Shown here piece after piece: positions 50,645-58,415 of a stretch of 64,000 bases of DNA. The DNA is from Rhodoferax_B ferrireducens_A. GTDB taxonomy: Bacteria > Pseudomonadota > Gammaproteobacteria > Burkholderiales > Burkholderiaceae_C. The position numbers were made by a program, and so were the translations under genes. Numbering within the stretch: the first letter of the stretch is position 1; the number at the start of each line of letters is the position of its first letter. Where the stretch lies: the NCBI RefSeq assembly GCF_031458075.1, contig NZ_JAVDXT010000001.1, positions 1,612,001 to 1,676,000 of the forward strand, read 5' to 3'. The notes below the pieces were generated by a model that saw only the letters and a program-made list of their open reading frames with translations, made no database searches and was not told where the DNA came from.

Positions 50645-53600
50645 ACTTCTCTGAAATCTTCATCCGCCGTCCGGTGATGACGGTGCTGCTGAACCTGGCC
50701 ATCGTGCTGGCCGGCGTGATCGGCTACCGCAGCATCCCGGTGGCGGCACTGCCCAGCTACGACACGCCGGTGATCAATGTGTCGGCCTCCTTGCCCGGCG
50801 CGAACCCGGAAACCATGGCCAGCTCGGTCGCGCTGATCCTGGAGAAGCAGTTCCAGACCGTGCCCGGCCTGAAGACCATCAGCTCCACCAGCACCCTGGG
50901 CAGCACCTCGCTGACCCTGGAATTCGTCGAAGGCCGCGACATCGACGCCGCCGCGGTCGACGTGCAGGCCGCCCTGCTGCGCGCCCAGCGCTCCTTGCCG
51001 CAGGACATGACCAACCCGCCTTCGTACCGCAAGGTGAACCCGGCCGATGCGCCGGTGCTGCTGGTGGCCATGACCTCGCCCTCGCTGGCACCGGCCGACC
51101 TGCAGGACTTTGCCGAGCATCTGATTTCGCCCACTTTCTCCACCATCGACGGCGTGGCCCAGGTGAACATCTTTGGCGCCAAGCGCTACGCGGTGCGGGT
51201 GCGGGTCAAGCCACAGGAGCTGGCGGTGCGCAATATCGGGCTGGACGAGCTGAGCAGCGCGCTCAAGTCGGCCAACGTCAATACCCCGGTCGGCACGCTC
51301 GACGGCCCGCGCCAGACCCTGGTGCTGCAAGCCAACCGGCAACTGCGCAACGCCGCCGACTTTGCCGACCTGATCGTCAGTAGCAAGGGCGGCAACCCGG
51401 TGCGCCTGCGCGACGTGGCCAGCGTGGAAGACAGCCTGGAAACGCTGAAAAGCTTTGCCACCTTCAACGGTGAAAACTCCATCACCCTGGCCATCCAGCG
51501 CCAGCCCGGCGCCAACACCGTGCGGGTGGTGGACTCGATCCGCGCGGCCTTGCCGGCCCTGCAGGCGCAGATGCCGCAATCGGTGCGCATGACGCCCACC
51601 AACGACCGTTCGCTGTCAGTGCGCGAGGCCTTGCACGACGTGTCGCTGACCCTGCTGGGCACCGTGGTGCTGGTGGTGCTGGTGATCTTTTTGTTTCTGC
51701 GCCGCTTTGTGGCCACGGTGATTCCGGCACTGTCGCTGCCGGTGTCGCTGGTTGGCGCGGTGGCGCTGCTCTGGGGCCTGAACTACAGCCTGGACAATAT
51801 CTCGCTGCTGGGCCTGACCCTGGCCGTGGGCCTGGTGGTGGACGACGCCATCGTGGTGCTGGAGGAAATCATCCGCCGCGTCGAACACGGCGAACCGCCG
51901 TTCCAGGCGGCGCTGCGCGGCTCGCGCGCGGTGGGCTTCACGATCGTGTCCATGTCTACTTCGCTGATCGCAGTGTTCATCCCCATCTTCTTCATGCCCG
52001 GCGTGATCGGCTTGCTGTTCCACGAGTTTGCGGTGGTGGTGGGCTTGTCCATCGTGGTCTCGGCCTTTGTGTCGCTGACCCTGGTGCCCATGATGGCCAG
52101 CCGCTTCCTCAGCGATGAAGGCCACAAGAAGCCACCGGGCAAGCTGGTGCATTCCTTCGAGACCGGCTTCAACGCCTTGCTGGCCGGCTATACCCGCATG
52201 CTCGATCTGTCGCTGCGGCACCGCAACGTGGTGCTGGTGGTGGCAGTCGCCACCTTTGCGGCCACGGTCTGGCTGGTGATGGTGATCCCCAAGGGCTTTT
52301 TCCCGGAAGAAGACATAGGCCAGATCCAGGTGACTACCGAAGCCTCGGAAGACACCTCGTTCCCCGAAATGGTGCGGCTGCAAGAGGCCGCGGCCGCGCT
52401 GATCCGTTCCGACCCGAACGTGGCGGTGGTCAGCTCCTTCAATGGCGGCAGCGGCGCGCAGAACACCGGCCGCATGTTCATCACCCTCAAGGCCGCCAAC
52501 CAGCGGCAGAAGATGAAGGATGTGATGGAAGGCCTGCGCCGCAAGGTGCGTACCGTGGCCGGTATCAATCTGTTCATGCGGCCGGTGCAGAACCTGCAGC
52601 TGGGCGGCCGCCAGAGCAAGGCGCAGTACCAGTACATCCTGCAAAGCATCAAGGCCGACGAGCTCAATACCTGGGCCGGCAAGTTGCAGGAGCAGTTGCG
52701 TACCAACCCGCTGTTCCGCGACGTCACCAGCGACTCGCAGCTACGCGGCCTGCAGGCCCAGCTGAAGATCGACCGCAACGCCGCCAACACCCTGGGCGTG
52801 TCGGTGGACTCGATCCGCACTGCGCTGTTCAGCGCCTTCGGTGAGCGCCAGGTCTCGACCATTTACCTGCCCACCGACAGCTACCAGGTGATCATGGAAG
52901 TCGCGCCCGAGGCCAAGCAGGACGAGCGCGCGCTGGGCGGCATCTATGTACGTTCGAGCACTGGCGCGCTGGTGCCTTTGTCGAGCTTCACCACGGTGGA
53001 GCGCACGGTGGGTGCCACCTCGATCAACCACGTGGGCCAGTTGCAGGCGGTGACGGTGTCGTTCAACCTGGCGCCCGGCGCGGCACTGGGCGACGCTACC
53101 GCCAAGATCGAAGAGGCGCGCCAGGCCATTGGCCTGCCCGAGTCCATCATCACCAGCTACGGCGGCGATGCGGCGGTGTTCCAGAGCTCGCAGGGCAGCC
53201 AGGCAATTCTGGTGATTGCGGCCTTGCTGGTGATCTATGTGCTGCTGGGCGTGCTGTACGAGAGCTACATCCACCCCATCACCATCCTGGCCGGCCTGCC
53301 GTCGGCAGCGGTCGGCGCCCTGGCCACGTTGATGCTGTTTGGCCAGGACCTGACCCTGATTGCCACCATCGGTATCGTGCTGCTGATCGGTATCGTCAAG
53401 AAGAACGCCATCATGATGATCGACTTTGCGCTGGAGGCGCAGCGCCACCAAGGCATGACGCCGCCGCAGGCGATCCGCGAGGCCTGCATACTGCGCTTCC
53501 GGCCCATCATGATGACCACGCTGGCGGCCTTGATGGGCGCGCTGCCCATCGCCCTGGGCATTGGTGCCGGCGCCGAGCTGCGCCAGCCGCTGGGCTTGGC

Positions 53601-53724
53601 GGTGGTCGGCGGGCTGGTGTTCTCGCAGGCGATCACGCTGTTCATTACGCCGGTGATCTATCTGGCGCTGGAGCGCTTCAGCGGCAAGGGGCCTGTGTTG
53701 ACGCCCGAAATCGCCGAGGCCTGA
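50641..53724 (+). CDS. RND efflux pump, MdtB/MdtC-like
   Basis: At 1027 residues it has the standard inner-membrane pump size. The N-terminus FIRRPVMTVLLNLAIVLAG, ASLPGANPETMASSVALILE and SSTSTLGSTSLTLEF are typical of the MdtB/MdtC/MuxB group. The TM4 proton-relay pair lies in AVGLVVDDAIVVLEE. E. coli MdtBC works as a mixed trimer of two pumps, but only one is encoded here, so this one may act as a homotrimer. No outer-membrane factor gene follows. The stop is immediately followed by a dispersed repeat. Confidence 0.95.
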   Translation: MNFSEIFIRRPVMTVLLNLAIVLAGVIGYRSIPVAALPSYDTPVINVSASLPGANPETMASSVALILEKQFQTVPGLKTISSTSTLGSTSLTLEFVEGRDIDAAAVDVQAALLRAQRSLPQDMTNPPSYRKVNPADAPVLLVAMTSPSLAPADLQDFAEHLISPTFSTIDGVAQVNIFGAKRYAVRVRVKPQELAVRNIGLDELSSALKSANVNTPVGTLDGPRQTLVLQANRQLRNAADFADLIVSSKGGNPVRLRDVASVEDSLETLKSFATFNGENSITLAIQRQPGANTVRVVDSIRAALPALQAQMPQSVRMTPTNDRSLSVREALHDVSLTLLGTVVLVVLVIFLFLRRFVATVIPALSLPVSLVGAVALLWGLNYSLDNISLLGLTLAVGLVVDDAIVVLEEIIRRVEHGEPPFQAALRGSRAVGFTIVSMSTSLIAVFIPIFFMPGVIGLLFHEFAVVVGLSIVVSAFVSLTLVPMMASRFLSDEGHKKPPGKLVHSFETGFNALLAGYTRMLDLSLRHRNVVLVVAVATFAATVWLVMVIPKGFFPEEDIGQIQVTTEASEDTSFPEMVRLQEAAAALIRSDPNVAVVSSFNGGSGAQNTGRMFITLKAANQRQKMKDVMEGLRRKVRTVAGINLFMRPVQNLQLGGRQSKAQYQYILQSIKADELNTWAGKLQEQLRTNPLFRDVTSDSQLRGLQAQLKIDRNAANTLGVSVDSIRTALFSAFGERQVSTIYLPTDSYQVIMEVAPEAKQDERALGGIYVRSSTGALVPLSSFTTVERTVGATSINHVGQLQAVTVSFNLAPGAALGDATAKIEEARQAIGLPESIITSYGGDAAVFQSSQGSQAILVIAALLVIYVLLGVLYESYIHPITILAGLPSAAVGALATLMLFGQDLTLIATIGIVLLIGIVKKNAIMMIDFALEAQRHQGMTPPQAIREACILRFRPIMMTTLAALMGALPIALGIGAGAELRQPLGLAVVGGLVFSQAITLFITPVIYLALERFSGKGPVLTPEIAEA

Positions 53725-53784
53725 TTTACTATTAAATAGATAGCTGCTTGCGCTGGTCTAATATGCGCCAGGAGGACTTTTTAC
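53725..53784 (-). repeat. Dispersed palindromic repeat, copy R9, carrying a ribosome-binding site
   Basis: TTTACTATTAAATAGATAGC, TGCTTGCGCTGGTCTAATAT and GCGCCAGGAGGACTTTTTAC, in the R6 orientation. Where other copies read GCGCTAGAGNCTATTTTTTA, this one reads GCGCCAGGAGGACTTTTTAC. That creates the Shine-Dalgarno sequence of the aldo-keto reductase gene. Confidence 0.75.
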
Positions 53785-53785
53785 T

Positions 53786-54772
53786 ATGAAAAATCGACAA
53801 CTCGGCCCCTTCAGCGTTTCGGCCATCGGCCTGGGCTGCATGAACCTCAGCCACGCCTATGGCGCGCCGGTCACGGCAGAGCAGGGCGAGTCCGTGCTGC
53901 TGCGGGCGCTGGACCGGGGCGTGACCCTGTTCGACACCGCCGCGCTGTACGGCTTTGGCGCCAACGAAGAGCTGGTCGGCAAGGTGCTGTCCAAGCACCG
54001 GCGCAAGTTCACCCTGGCCAGCAAATGCGGCATGACCGGCGTGGACGGCAAGCGCGTGATCGACGGCCGCCCGGCCACCCTCAAACGCACCTGCGACGAG
54101 GCCTTGCAGCGCTTGCGCACCGACGTCATCGACCTGTACTACCTGCACCGCTGGGACAAGTCGGTGCCCATTGAAGACAGCGTAGGTGCGCTGTCCGACC
54201 TGGTGCGCCAGGGCAAGATCCAGACCATCGGCCTGTCCGAGGTGTCGGCCAGCACGCTGCGCAAAGCCCATGCAGTGCATCCCATCACCGCGCTGCAAAC
54301 TGAGTACTCGCTGTGGACCCGCAATCCTGAAATCGCCGTGCTGCAGGCCTGCAAGGAGCTGGGTACGGCCTTTGTTGCCTTCAGCCCGGTGGCACGCGGC
54401 TACCTGACCGGCACGCTGCGCGATGTGGCCACGCTCGACCCCAAGGACATCCGCCGCGGCATGCCGCGCTTCAGCCCCGAAAGCTATGCCGCCAACCTGC
54501 GCCTGCTGGATGGCCTGGGCGCCATCGCCCGCGATGCCGGCTGCAGCATGGCCCAGGTGGCCCTGGCCTGGCTGCTGCACCAGGGTGAGCATGTGATCCC
54601 CATCCCCGGCACCACCAGCCGCAGCCATCTGGACGAAGACCTGGAAGCCGCCGACGTGGTGCTGCCGGCCGAGATCTTGGCCCGGCTGGATGCGCTGATG
54701 CAGCCGCGTGCCATCACCGCTGCGCGCTACAACGCCCAGTCGCAGTCCGAGGTGGATACCGAAGAGTTCTGA
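53786..54772 (+). CDS. Aldo/keto reductase
   Basis: The 328-residue NADPH-dependent oxidoreductase of the AKR superfamily has the catalytic tetrad visible: Asp and Tyr in FDTAALYGFGANEELVG, Lys in TLASKCGM and His in DLYYLHRWD. GTTSRSHLDEDLEAADV near the C-terminus contacts the cofactor. It resembles YghZ/AKR11-14-like aldehyde reductases (substrate unknown). AGGAGG lies 12 bases before the ATG and is contributed by repeat R9. It is a separate unit from the upstream RND operon. Confidence 0.92.
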   Translation: MKNRQLGPFSVSAIGLGCMNLSHAYGAPVTAEQGESVLLRALDRGVTLFDTAALYGFGANEELVGKVLSKHRRKFTLASKCGMTGVDGKRVIDGRPATLKRTCDEALQRLRTDVIDLYYLHRWDKSVPIEDSVGALSDLVRQGKIQTIGLSEVSASTLRKAHAVHPITALQTEYSLWTRNPEIAVLQACKELGTAFVAFSPVARGYLTGTLRDVATLDPKDIRRGMPRFSPESYAANLRLLDGLGAIARDAGCSMAQVALAWLLHQGEHVIPIPGTTSRSHLDEDLEAADVVLPAEILARLDALMQPRAITAARYNAQSQSEVDTEEF

Positions 54773-54859
54773 AAGTGGGGCCGGATAGGCCTGCATGGCA
54801 CAGGGTTTGCTGCATTGACCTCGAGGGAATTTCCCTTTAGCGAAATCAAGGAAGGCCCT

Positions 54860-55531
54860 ATGCAACCAAGCTCCTACCCCAGTTCCCGGTCTGTGACCGG
54901 CACGCCGTCCGCTTCTGCAGGCATTTCCACCGTCAACCTTGCAGCCCGCCAGCGCATGCTGTCGCAGCGCATGATTTTGCAAACCATGCTCGCCTCGCAG
55001 GGCGACAAAGACAAGCTGCAGGCCGCCCAACGCTCACTGGCCTTGTTTGCCGAAAGCCAGCAAACCCTGTTGCAGGTGTCCAAGACCATGGACGCACCCA
55101 GTGCCCGCAAAGTGGACGCGGTGTACCACGGCGAGCAGGGCGTGGGCGCGACCATCCAGCTGTTCACCAAGATGGTGCACTCCGCACTCGAATACATCGC
55201 CCAGCGCGACAACCGCCAGGCGGCGGCCGTGGCCGAACTGGTCGAGCACACCGACCAGGTGCTGGAGGCCTTGAACAAGGCCACCACGGTGTTCGACGAA
55301 ATCAGCAAGACCAAGTCCGACAGCATGATGCGCGAGCTGACCGGCATCGTCAGCGACATCCAGAGCGTGGCCCGCGAGGCCAAGGTGGTGAGCTTCAACG
55401 CCTTGGTGATCGCCGCCCGCGCCGGCCAGTTCGGCCGGGAGTTCGCGGTGGTGGCCAATGTGCTGACCGGCATCACCGGCCGCATCGATGGCCTGTCGCG
55501 CGAAGCCATCGTGCTGGCGGGCCGTAGCTAG
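54860..55531 (+). CDS. Soluble PilJ-N/chemoreceptor-like protein
   Basis: The start at ATG 54860 (MQPSSYPSSR), after AAGGAAGG, gives 223 residues without any membrane helix. The N-terminal half has the PilJ type IV sensor motif NLAARQRMLSQRM. The C-terminal half is a short chemoreceptor hairpin tip (AKVVSFNALVIAARAGQFG then REFAVVANVLTGITGR), much reduced compared with a full receptor. It could be a cytoplasmic sensor that engages CheA/CheW-like or Pil-Chp proteins. No che or pil genes are adjacent. Divergence at the tip (SFNALVIAARA for LALNAAIEAARA) may alter partner choice. Confidence 0.75.
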   Translation: MQPSSYPSSRSVTGTPSASAGISTVNLAARQRMLSQRMILQTMLASQGDKDKLQAAQRSLALFAESQQTLLQVSKTMDAPSARKVDAVYHGEQGVGATIQLFTKMVHSALEYIAQRDNRQAAAVAELVEHTDQVLEALNKATTVFDEISKTKSDSMMRELTGIVSDIQSVAREAKVVSFNALVIAARAGQFGREFAVVANVLTGITGRIDGLSREAIVLAGRS

Positions 55532-55638
55532 GCGCCATATTTCCCGAAGAAGCGCCGATCTGCACCGACAATCGACGCTTCATTGGGAGATGGCATGAAC
55601 ACAGATTTGAAGCCGCGCACGGCTGGAGTGGCGCGCGC

Positions 55639-56715
55639 ATGATGCAGCAACTGGGATTGGGATTTGACGACCTGCCGGAACTGCCCGCGCTGCCGGCCAA
55701 AGTGCCGCGCAAGACTGCGGCCAAGCTGAGCCCGCTGCCTGCGCCGCCTAAGCCGCCGGTGGTGGAGCGCTTGCCAGAGCCAGCACCAGCGCCTGTCGTT
55801 GCGCCAGTGCCCGCGTTCGAATCCCTGGCCCAGCAGCTCGAAGCCCACCCCGACTACCGCGTATTGCGCCGCCTGGTACCGCAGCTGCAGTTCGGCGCTG
55901 TGCCCGCACAAGGCGTGGTGCGCCTGCTGGTGCTGGACACCGAAACCACCGGCCTGGAGCACAGCCGCGACAAGATCATCGAACTGGCCTTGTTGCGCGT
56001 CGACGTGGATACCGCCACCGGCCTGGCCTGCGGCGAGGTGCAGGTCTACGACGGGTTGGAAGACCCGGGCCAACCGATTCCCGAGATCGCCCGCAAGATC
56101 ACCGGCATCGACGACAGCATGGTGCAAGGTCAGCAGCTGGACCTGGCGCGCATCGCCGAGCTGCTGGAGGGCGTGGACCTGGTGGTGGCGCACAACGCCG
56201 GTTTCGACCGCCCGTTTGTCGAAGCCCGTTTGCCTGCATTTGCCGCCAAGGCCTGGGCTTGTTCGTTTGCCGATATCGACTGGAAGCAGCAAGGCCGTGA
56301 GTCGGCCAAGTTGTCGGCCCTGGCCTTGGAGCTGGGCTGGTTCTACGACGCCCACCGCGCCGAGATGGACTGCCACGCCTTGCTGGCCGTGCTGCAGGCG
56401 CCGCTGCCCGAGTCCGGCATGACCGGCCTGGCCGCTCTGCTGGAAGCCGCCCGGGGCACGCGCTACCGGCTGCAGGCCATCGGTGCCCCGTTCGATGCCA
56501 AGGACTTGCTGAAGGACCGTGGCTACCGCTGGGATGCGGCCAACAAGGTATGGCATACCCGGCTGGCCGACGAAGCCGCACTGCAGGCCGAATGCGACTG
56601 GCTGGCAGCCCAGGTGTACCGCGGCCGTGCAGCCCGCGTGCAGGTGGAGGCGCTGGACGCCCAGGTGCGCTATTCCAGCCGGGCTGGCGTGCTGGGTTGG
56701 CGCCAGCTGGGATAA
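55639..56715 (+). CDS. DEDDh-type 3'-5' exonuclease
   Basis: The 358-residue protein has an N-terminal Pro/Ala-rich region of about 90 residues, then a DnaQ-like exonuclease domain. The catalytic pair Asp100/Glu102 lies in VLDTETTGLEH. A further Asp lies in AHNAGFDRPFVEAR, and His/Asp in HRAEMDCHALLAVL. After it, from about residue 270, is a domain of about 85 residues (YRLQAIGAPFDAKDLLKDRG, then YRWDAANKVWHTRLADEA) not usual for DnaQ. It might act in DNA repair or RNA turnover (inferred). The start could be the first or second Met. No clear Shine-Dalgarno is visible. Confidence 0.85.
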   Translation: MMQQLGLGFDDLPELPALPAKVPRKTAAKLSPLPAPPKPPVVERLPEPAPAPVVAPVPAFESLAQQLEAHPDYRVLRRLVPQLQFGAVPAQGVVRLLVLDTETTGLEHSRDKIIELALLRVDVDTATGLACGEVQVYDGLEDPGQPIPEIARKITGIDDSMVQGQQLDLARIAELLEGVDLVVAHNAGFDRPFVEARLPAFAAKAWACSFADIDWKQQGRESAKLSALALELGWFYDAHRAEMDCHALLAVLQAPLPESGMTGLAALLEAARGTRYRLQAIGAPFDAKDLLKDRGYRWDAANKVWHTRLADEAALQAECDWLAAQVYRGRAARVQVEALDAQVRYSSRAGVLGWRQLG

Positions 56716-56833
56716 CCGCGCCTGACACGCTGCATGCGAAGTATTGCAAAGGCGGCGGGCGCCTACAGCCCGGCGGATGGCAAAAGACTATAGTTTCTTC
56801 ACCTCCCTTTCTCTCAACTACAGGACTTCTCTT

Positions 56834-57604
56834 ATGCTGAACGGAAAAACTGCACTCGTCACCGGCTCTACCAGCGGCATTGGTTTGGGCATTGCGCTGG
56901 AGCTGGCCAAGCAGGGCGCGAACATCATCCTGAATGGTTTTGGCGACCATGCCGGCCCCAAGGCCGAGGTCGAGGCGCTAGGGGTCAAAGTCGGTTACAG
57001 CGGTGCGGACATGAGCAAGCCCGCCGAGATCGCCACCATGATCGACTACGCGAACACCGAGTTCGGCGGGGTGGATATTCTGGTGAATAACGCAGGCATC
57101 CAGTACGTGGCGCCTATCGAAGAGTTCCCCATCGAGAAGTGGGACTCCATCATTGCCATCAACCTCAGCGCCGCCTTCCACGCCACGCGCCTGGTGATCC
57201 CCGGAATGCGCGCCAAGAACTGGGGCCGCGTGATCAGCGTCGCCTCGGCCCACGGCCTGGTCGGCTCGGCCCAGAAAGTGGCCTATGTGGCGGCCAAGCA
57301 CGGCATTGTGGGCATGACCAAGGTAGTGGCGCTGGAAACCGCCACCACCGGCATCACCGTCAACGCCATCTGCCCAGGCTGGGTGCTGACCCCGCTGGTG
57401 CAAAAGCAGATCGATGACCGCTCGGCCAAAGAAGGCATCAGCGTGGCGCAGGCCACCAAGGAACTGCTGGGTGAGAAAGAGCCTTCGCTGCAGTTCACCA
57501 CCCCCGAGCAACTGGGTGGCCTGGCCGTTTTCTTCTGCTCGCCTGCGGCCGACAACGTGCGCGGCGTGGCCTGGGCCAACGATGGCGGCTGGACGGCACA
57601 GTAA
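56834..57604 (+). CDS. 3-hydroxybutyrate dehydrogenase (SDR)
   Basis: The start at ATG 56834 (MLNGKTALVTGSTSGIG) gives a 256-residue SDR with NAD motif GSTSGIG (residues 11-17), NNAG, the catalytic Ser in VASAHGLVGS, and Tyr/Lys in AYVAAKHG. FQTEEVQ-like HBDH signatures appear as IDDRSAKEGISVAQATKELL near the substrate lid. It interconverts (R)-3-hydroxybutyrate and acetoacetate in polyhydroxybutyrate and ketone-body metabolism. The acetoacetate decarboxylase gene follows 13 bases later, which strengthens the call. Confidence 0.92.
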   Translation: MLNGKTALVTGSTSGIGLGIALELAKQGANIILNGFGDHAGPKAEVEALGVKVGYSGADMSKPAEIATMIDYANTEFGGVDILVNNAGIQYVAPIEEFPIEKWDSIIAINLSAAFHATRLVIPGMRAKNWGRVISVASAHGLVGSAQKVAYVAAKHGIVGMTKVVALETATTGITVNAICPGWVLTPLVQKQIDDRSAKEGISVAQATKELLGEKEPSLQFTTPEQLGGLAVFFCSPAADNVRGVAWANDGGWTAQ

Positions 57605-57617
57605 ACCCGGGCCCGCC

Positions 57618-58361
57618 ATGGATATCGCCAAAGTGCGTGCAACGGCATTCGCCATGCCGTTGACCAACCCCTCGTTTCCACGCCCACCGTACCGCTTCTA
57701 CAACCGCGAATACATCGTCATCAGCTACCGCACCGACCCGGATGCCTTGCGCGCCGTGGTGCCGGAGCCGCTGCTGGTGGCCGACAACATCGTCAAGTAC
57801 GAGTTCATCCGCATGCCGGACTCCACCGGCTTTGGCGACTACACCGAGTCGGGTCAGGTGATTCCGGTCACCTACGAGGGCCAGCCCGGCGGCTATGTGC
57901 ATTCCATGTACCTGGACGACGATGCGCCCATCGCCGGCGGCCGTGAGCTCTGGGGCTTCCCCAAGAAGCTGGCCTGCCCCAAGATCAGCCACGAGGGCGA
58001 GGTGATCGTCGGCACGCTGGACTGCGGCAGCCTGCGTTGCGCGGTCGGCACCATGGGCTACAAGCACAAGGTGGCCGACAGCGCTGCAGTGCACAAGGCC
58101 CTGGTCGAGCCCAGCTACCTGCTGAAGATCATTCCCCACGTGGACGGCACGCCGCGCATCCTGGAGTTGGTGCGCTACCGTCTCGAGGACGTGCAGGTCA
58201 AAGGCGCCTGGACCGGCCCGGCCGCGTTGGAGCTGTTCCAGCATGTGACGGTGGACGTGGCCAAACTACCGGTGCTGGAGGTGATTTCAGCCTCACACTT
58301 CATCGCCGACCTGACCCTGGGAATGGGTGAGGTGGTGTTTGATTATCTAGAAGCCAAATAG
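57618..58361 (+). CDS. Acetoacetate decarboxylase
   Basis: The 247-residue protein carries the acetoacetate decarboxylase signature: IVISYRTDPDALRAVVPEPL at the N-terminus and ELWGFPKKLACPK with the Schiff-base lysine (one of the two adjacent Lys). It converts acetoacetate to acetone and CO2. With the dehydrogenase upstream it would drain 3-hydroxybutyrate to acetone. The TAG stop (58359-58361) lies at the edge of repeat R10. The true start is ATG 57618; upstream in-frame codons belong to a shadow frame inside the dehydrogenase gene. Confidence 0.93.
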   Translation: MDIAKVRATAFAMPLTNPSFPRPPYRFYNREYIVISYRTDPDALRAVVPEPLLVADNIVKYEFIRMPDSTGFGDYTESGQVIPVTYEGQPGGYVHSMYLDDDAPIAGGRELWGFPKKLACPKISHEGEVIVGTLDCGSLRCAVGTMGYKHKVADSAAVHKALVEPSYLLKIIPHVDGTPRILELVRYRLEDVQVKGAWTGPAALELFQHVTVDVAKLPVLEVISASHFIADLTLGMGEVVFDYLEAK

Positions 58362-58415
58362 GCCGCTGGCGCAGGTACTACCTGCGCTGGTAGCTATCTT
58401 ATTTGTAGTTATAGC
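58354..58415 (+). repeat. Dispersed palindromic repeat, copy R10 (consensus-like)
   Basis: CCAAATAGGCCGCTGGCGCA, GGTACTACCTGCGCTGG, TAGCTATCTTATTTGTAG and TTATAGC. The 19-base palindrome at 58369-58387 is identical to R1. The element holds the TAG stop of acetoacetate decarboxylase and the TAA stop (58409-58411 on the plus strand) of the convergent aminotransferase. Confidence 0.9.

Noticed and set aside
55812..55825. tRNA T-loop-like GTTCGAATCCC
   Set aside because: It lies within the exonuclease coding sequence, and no acceptor or anticodon stem can be built around it.
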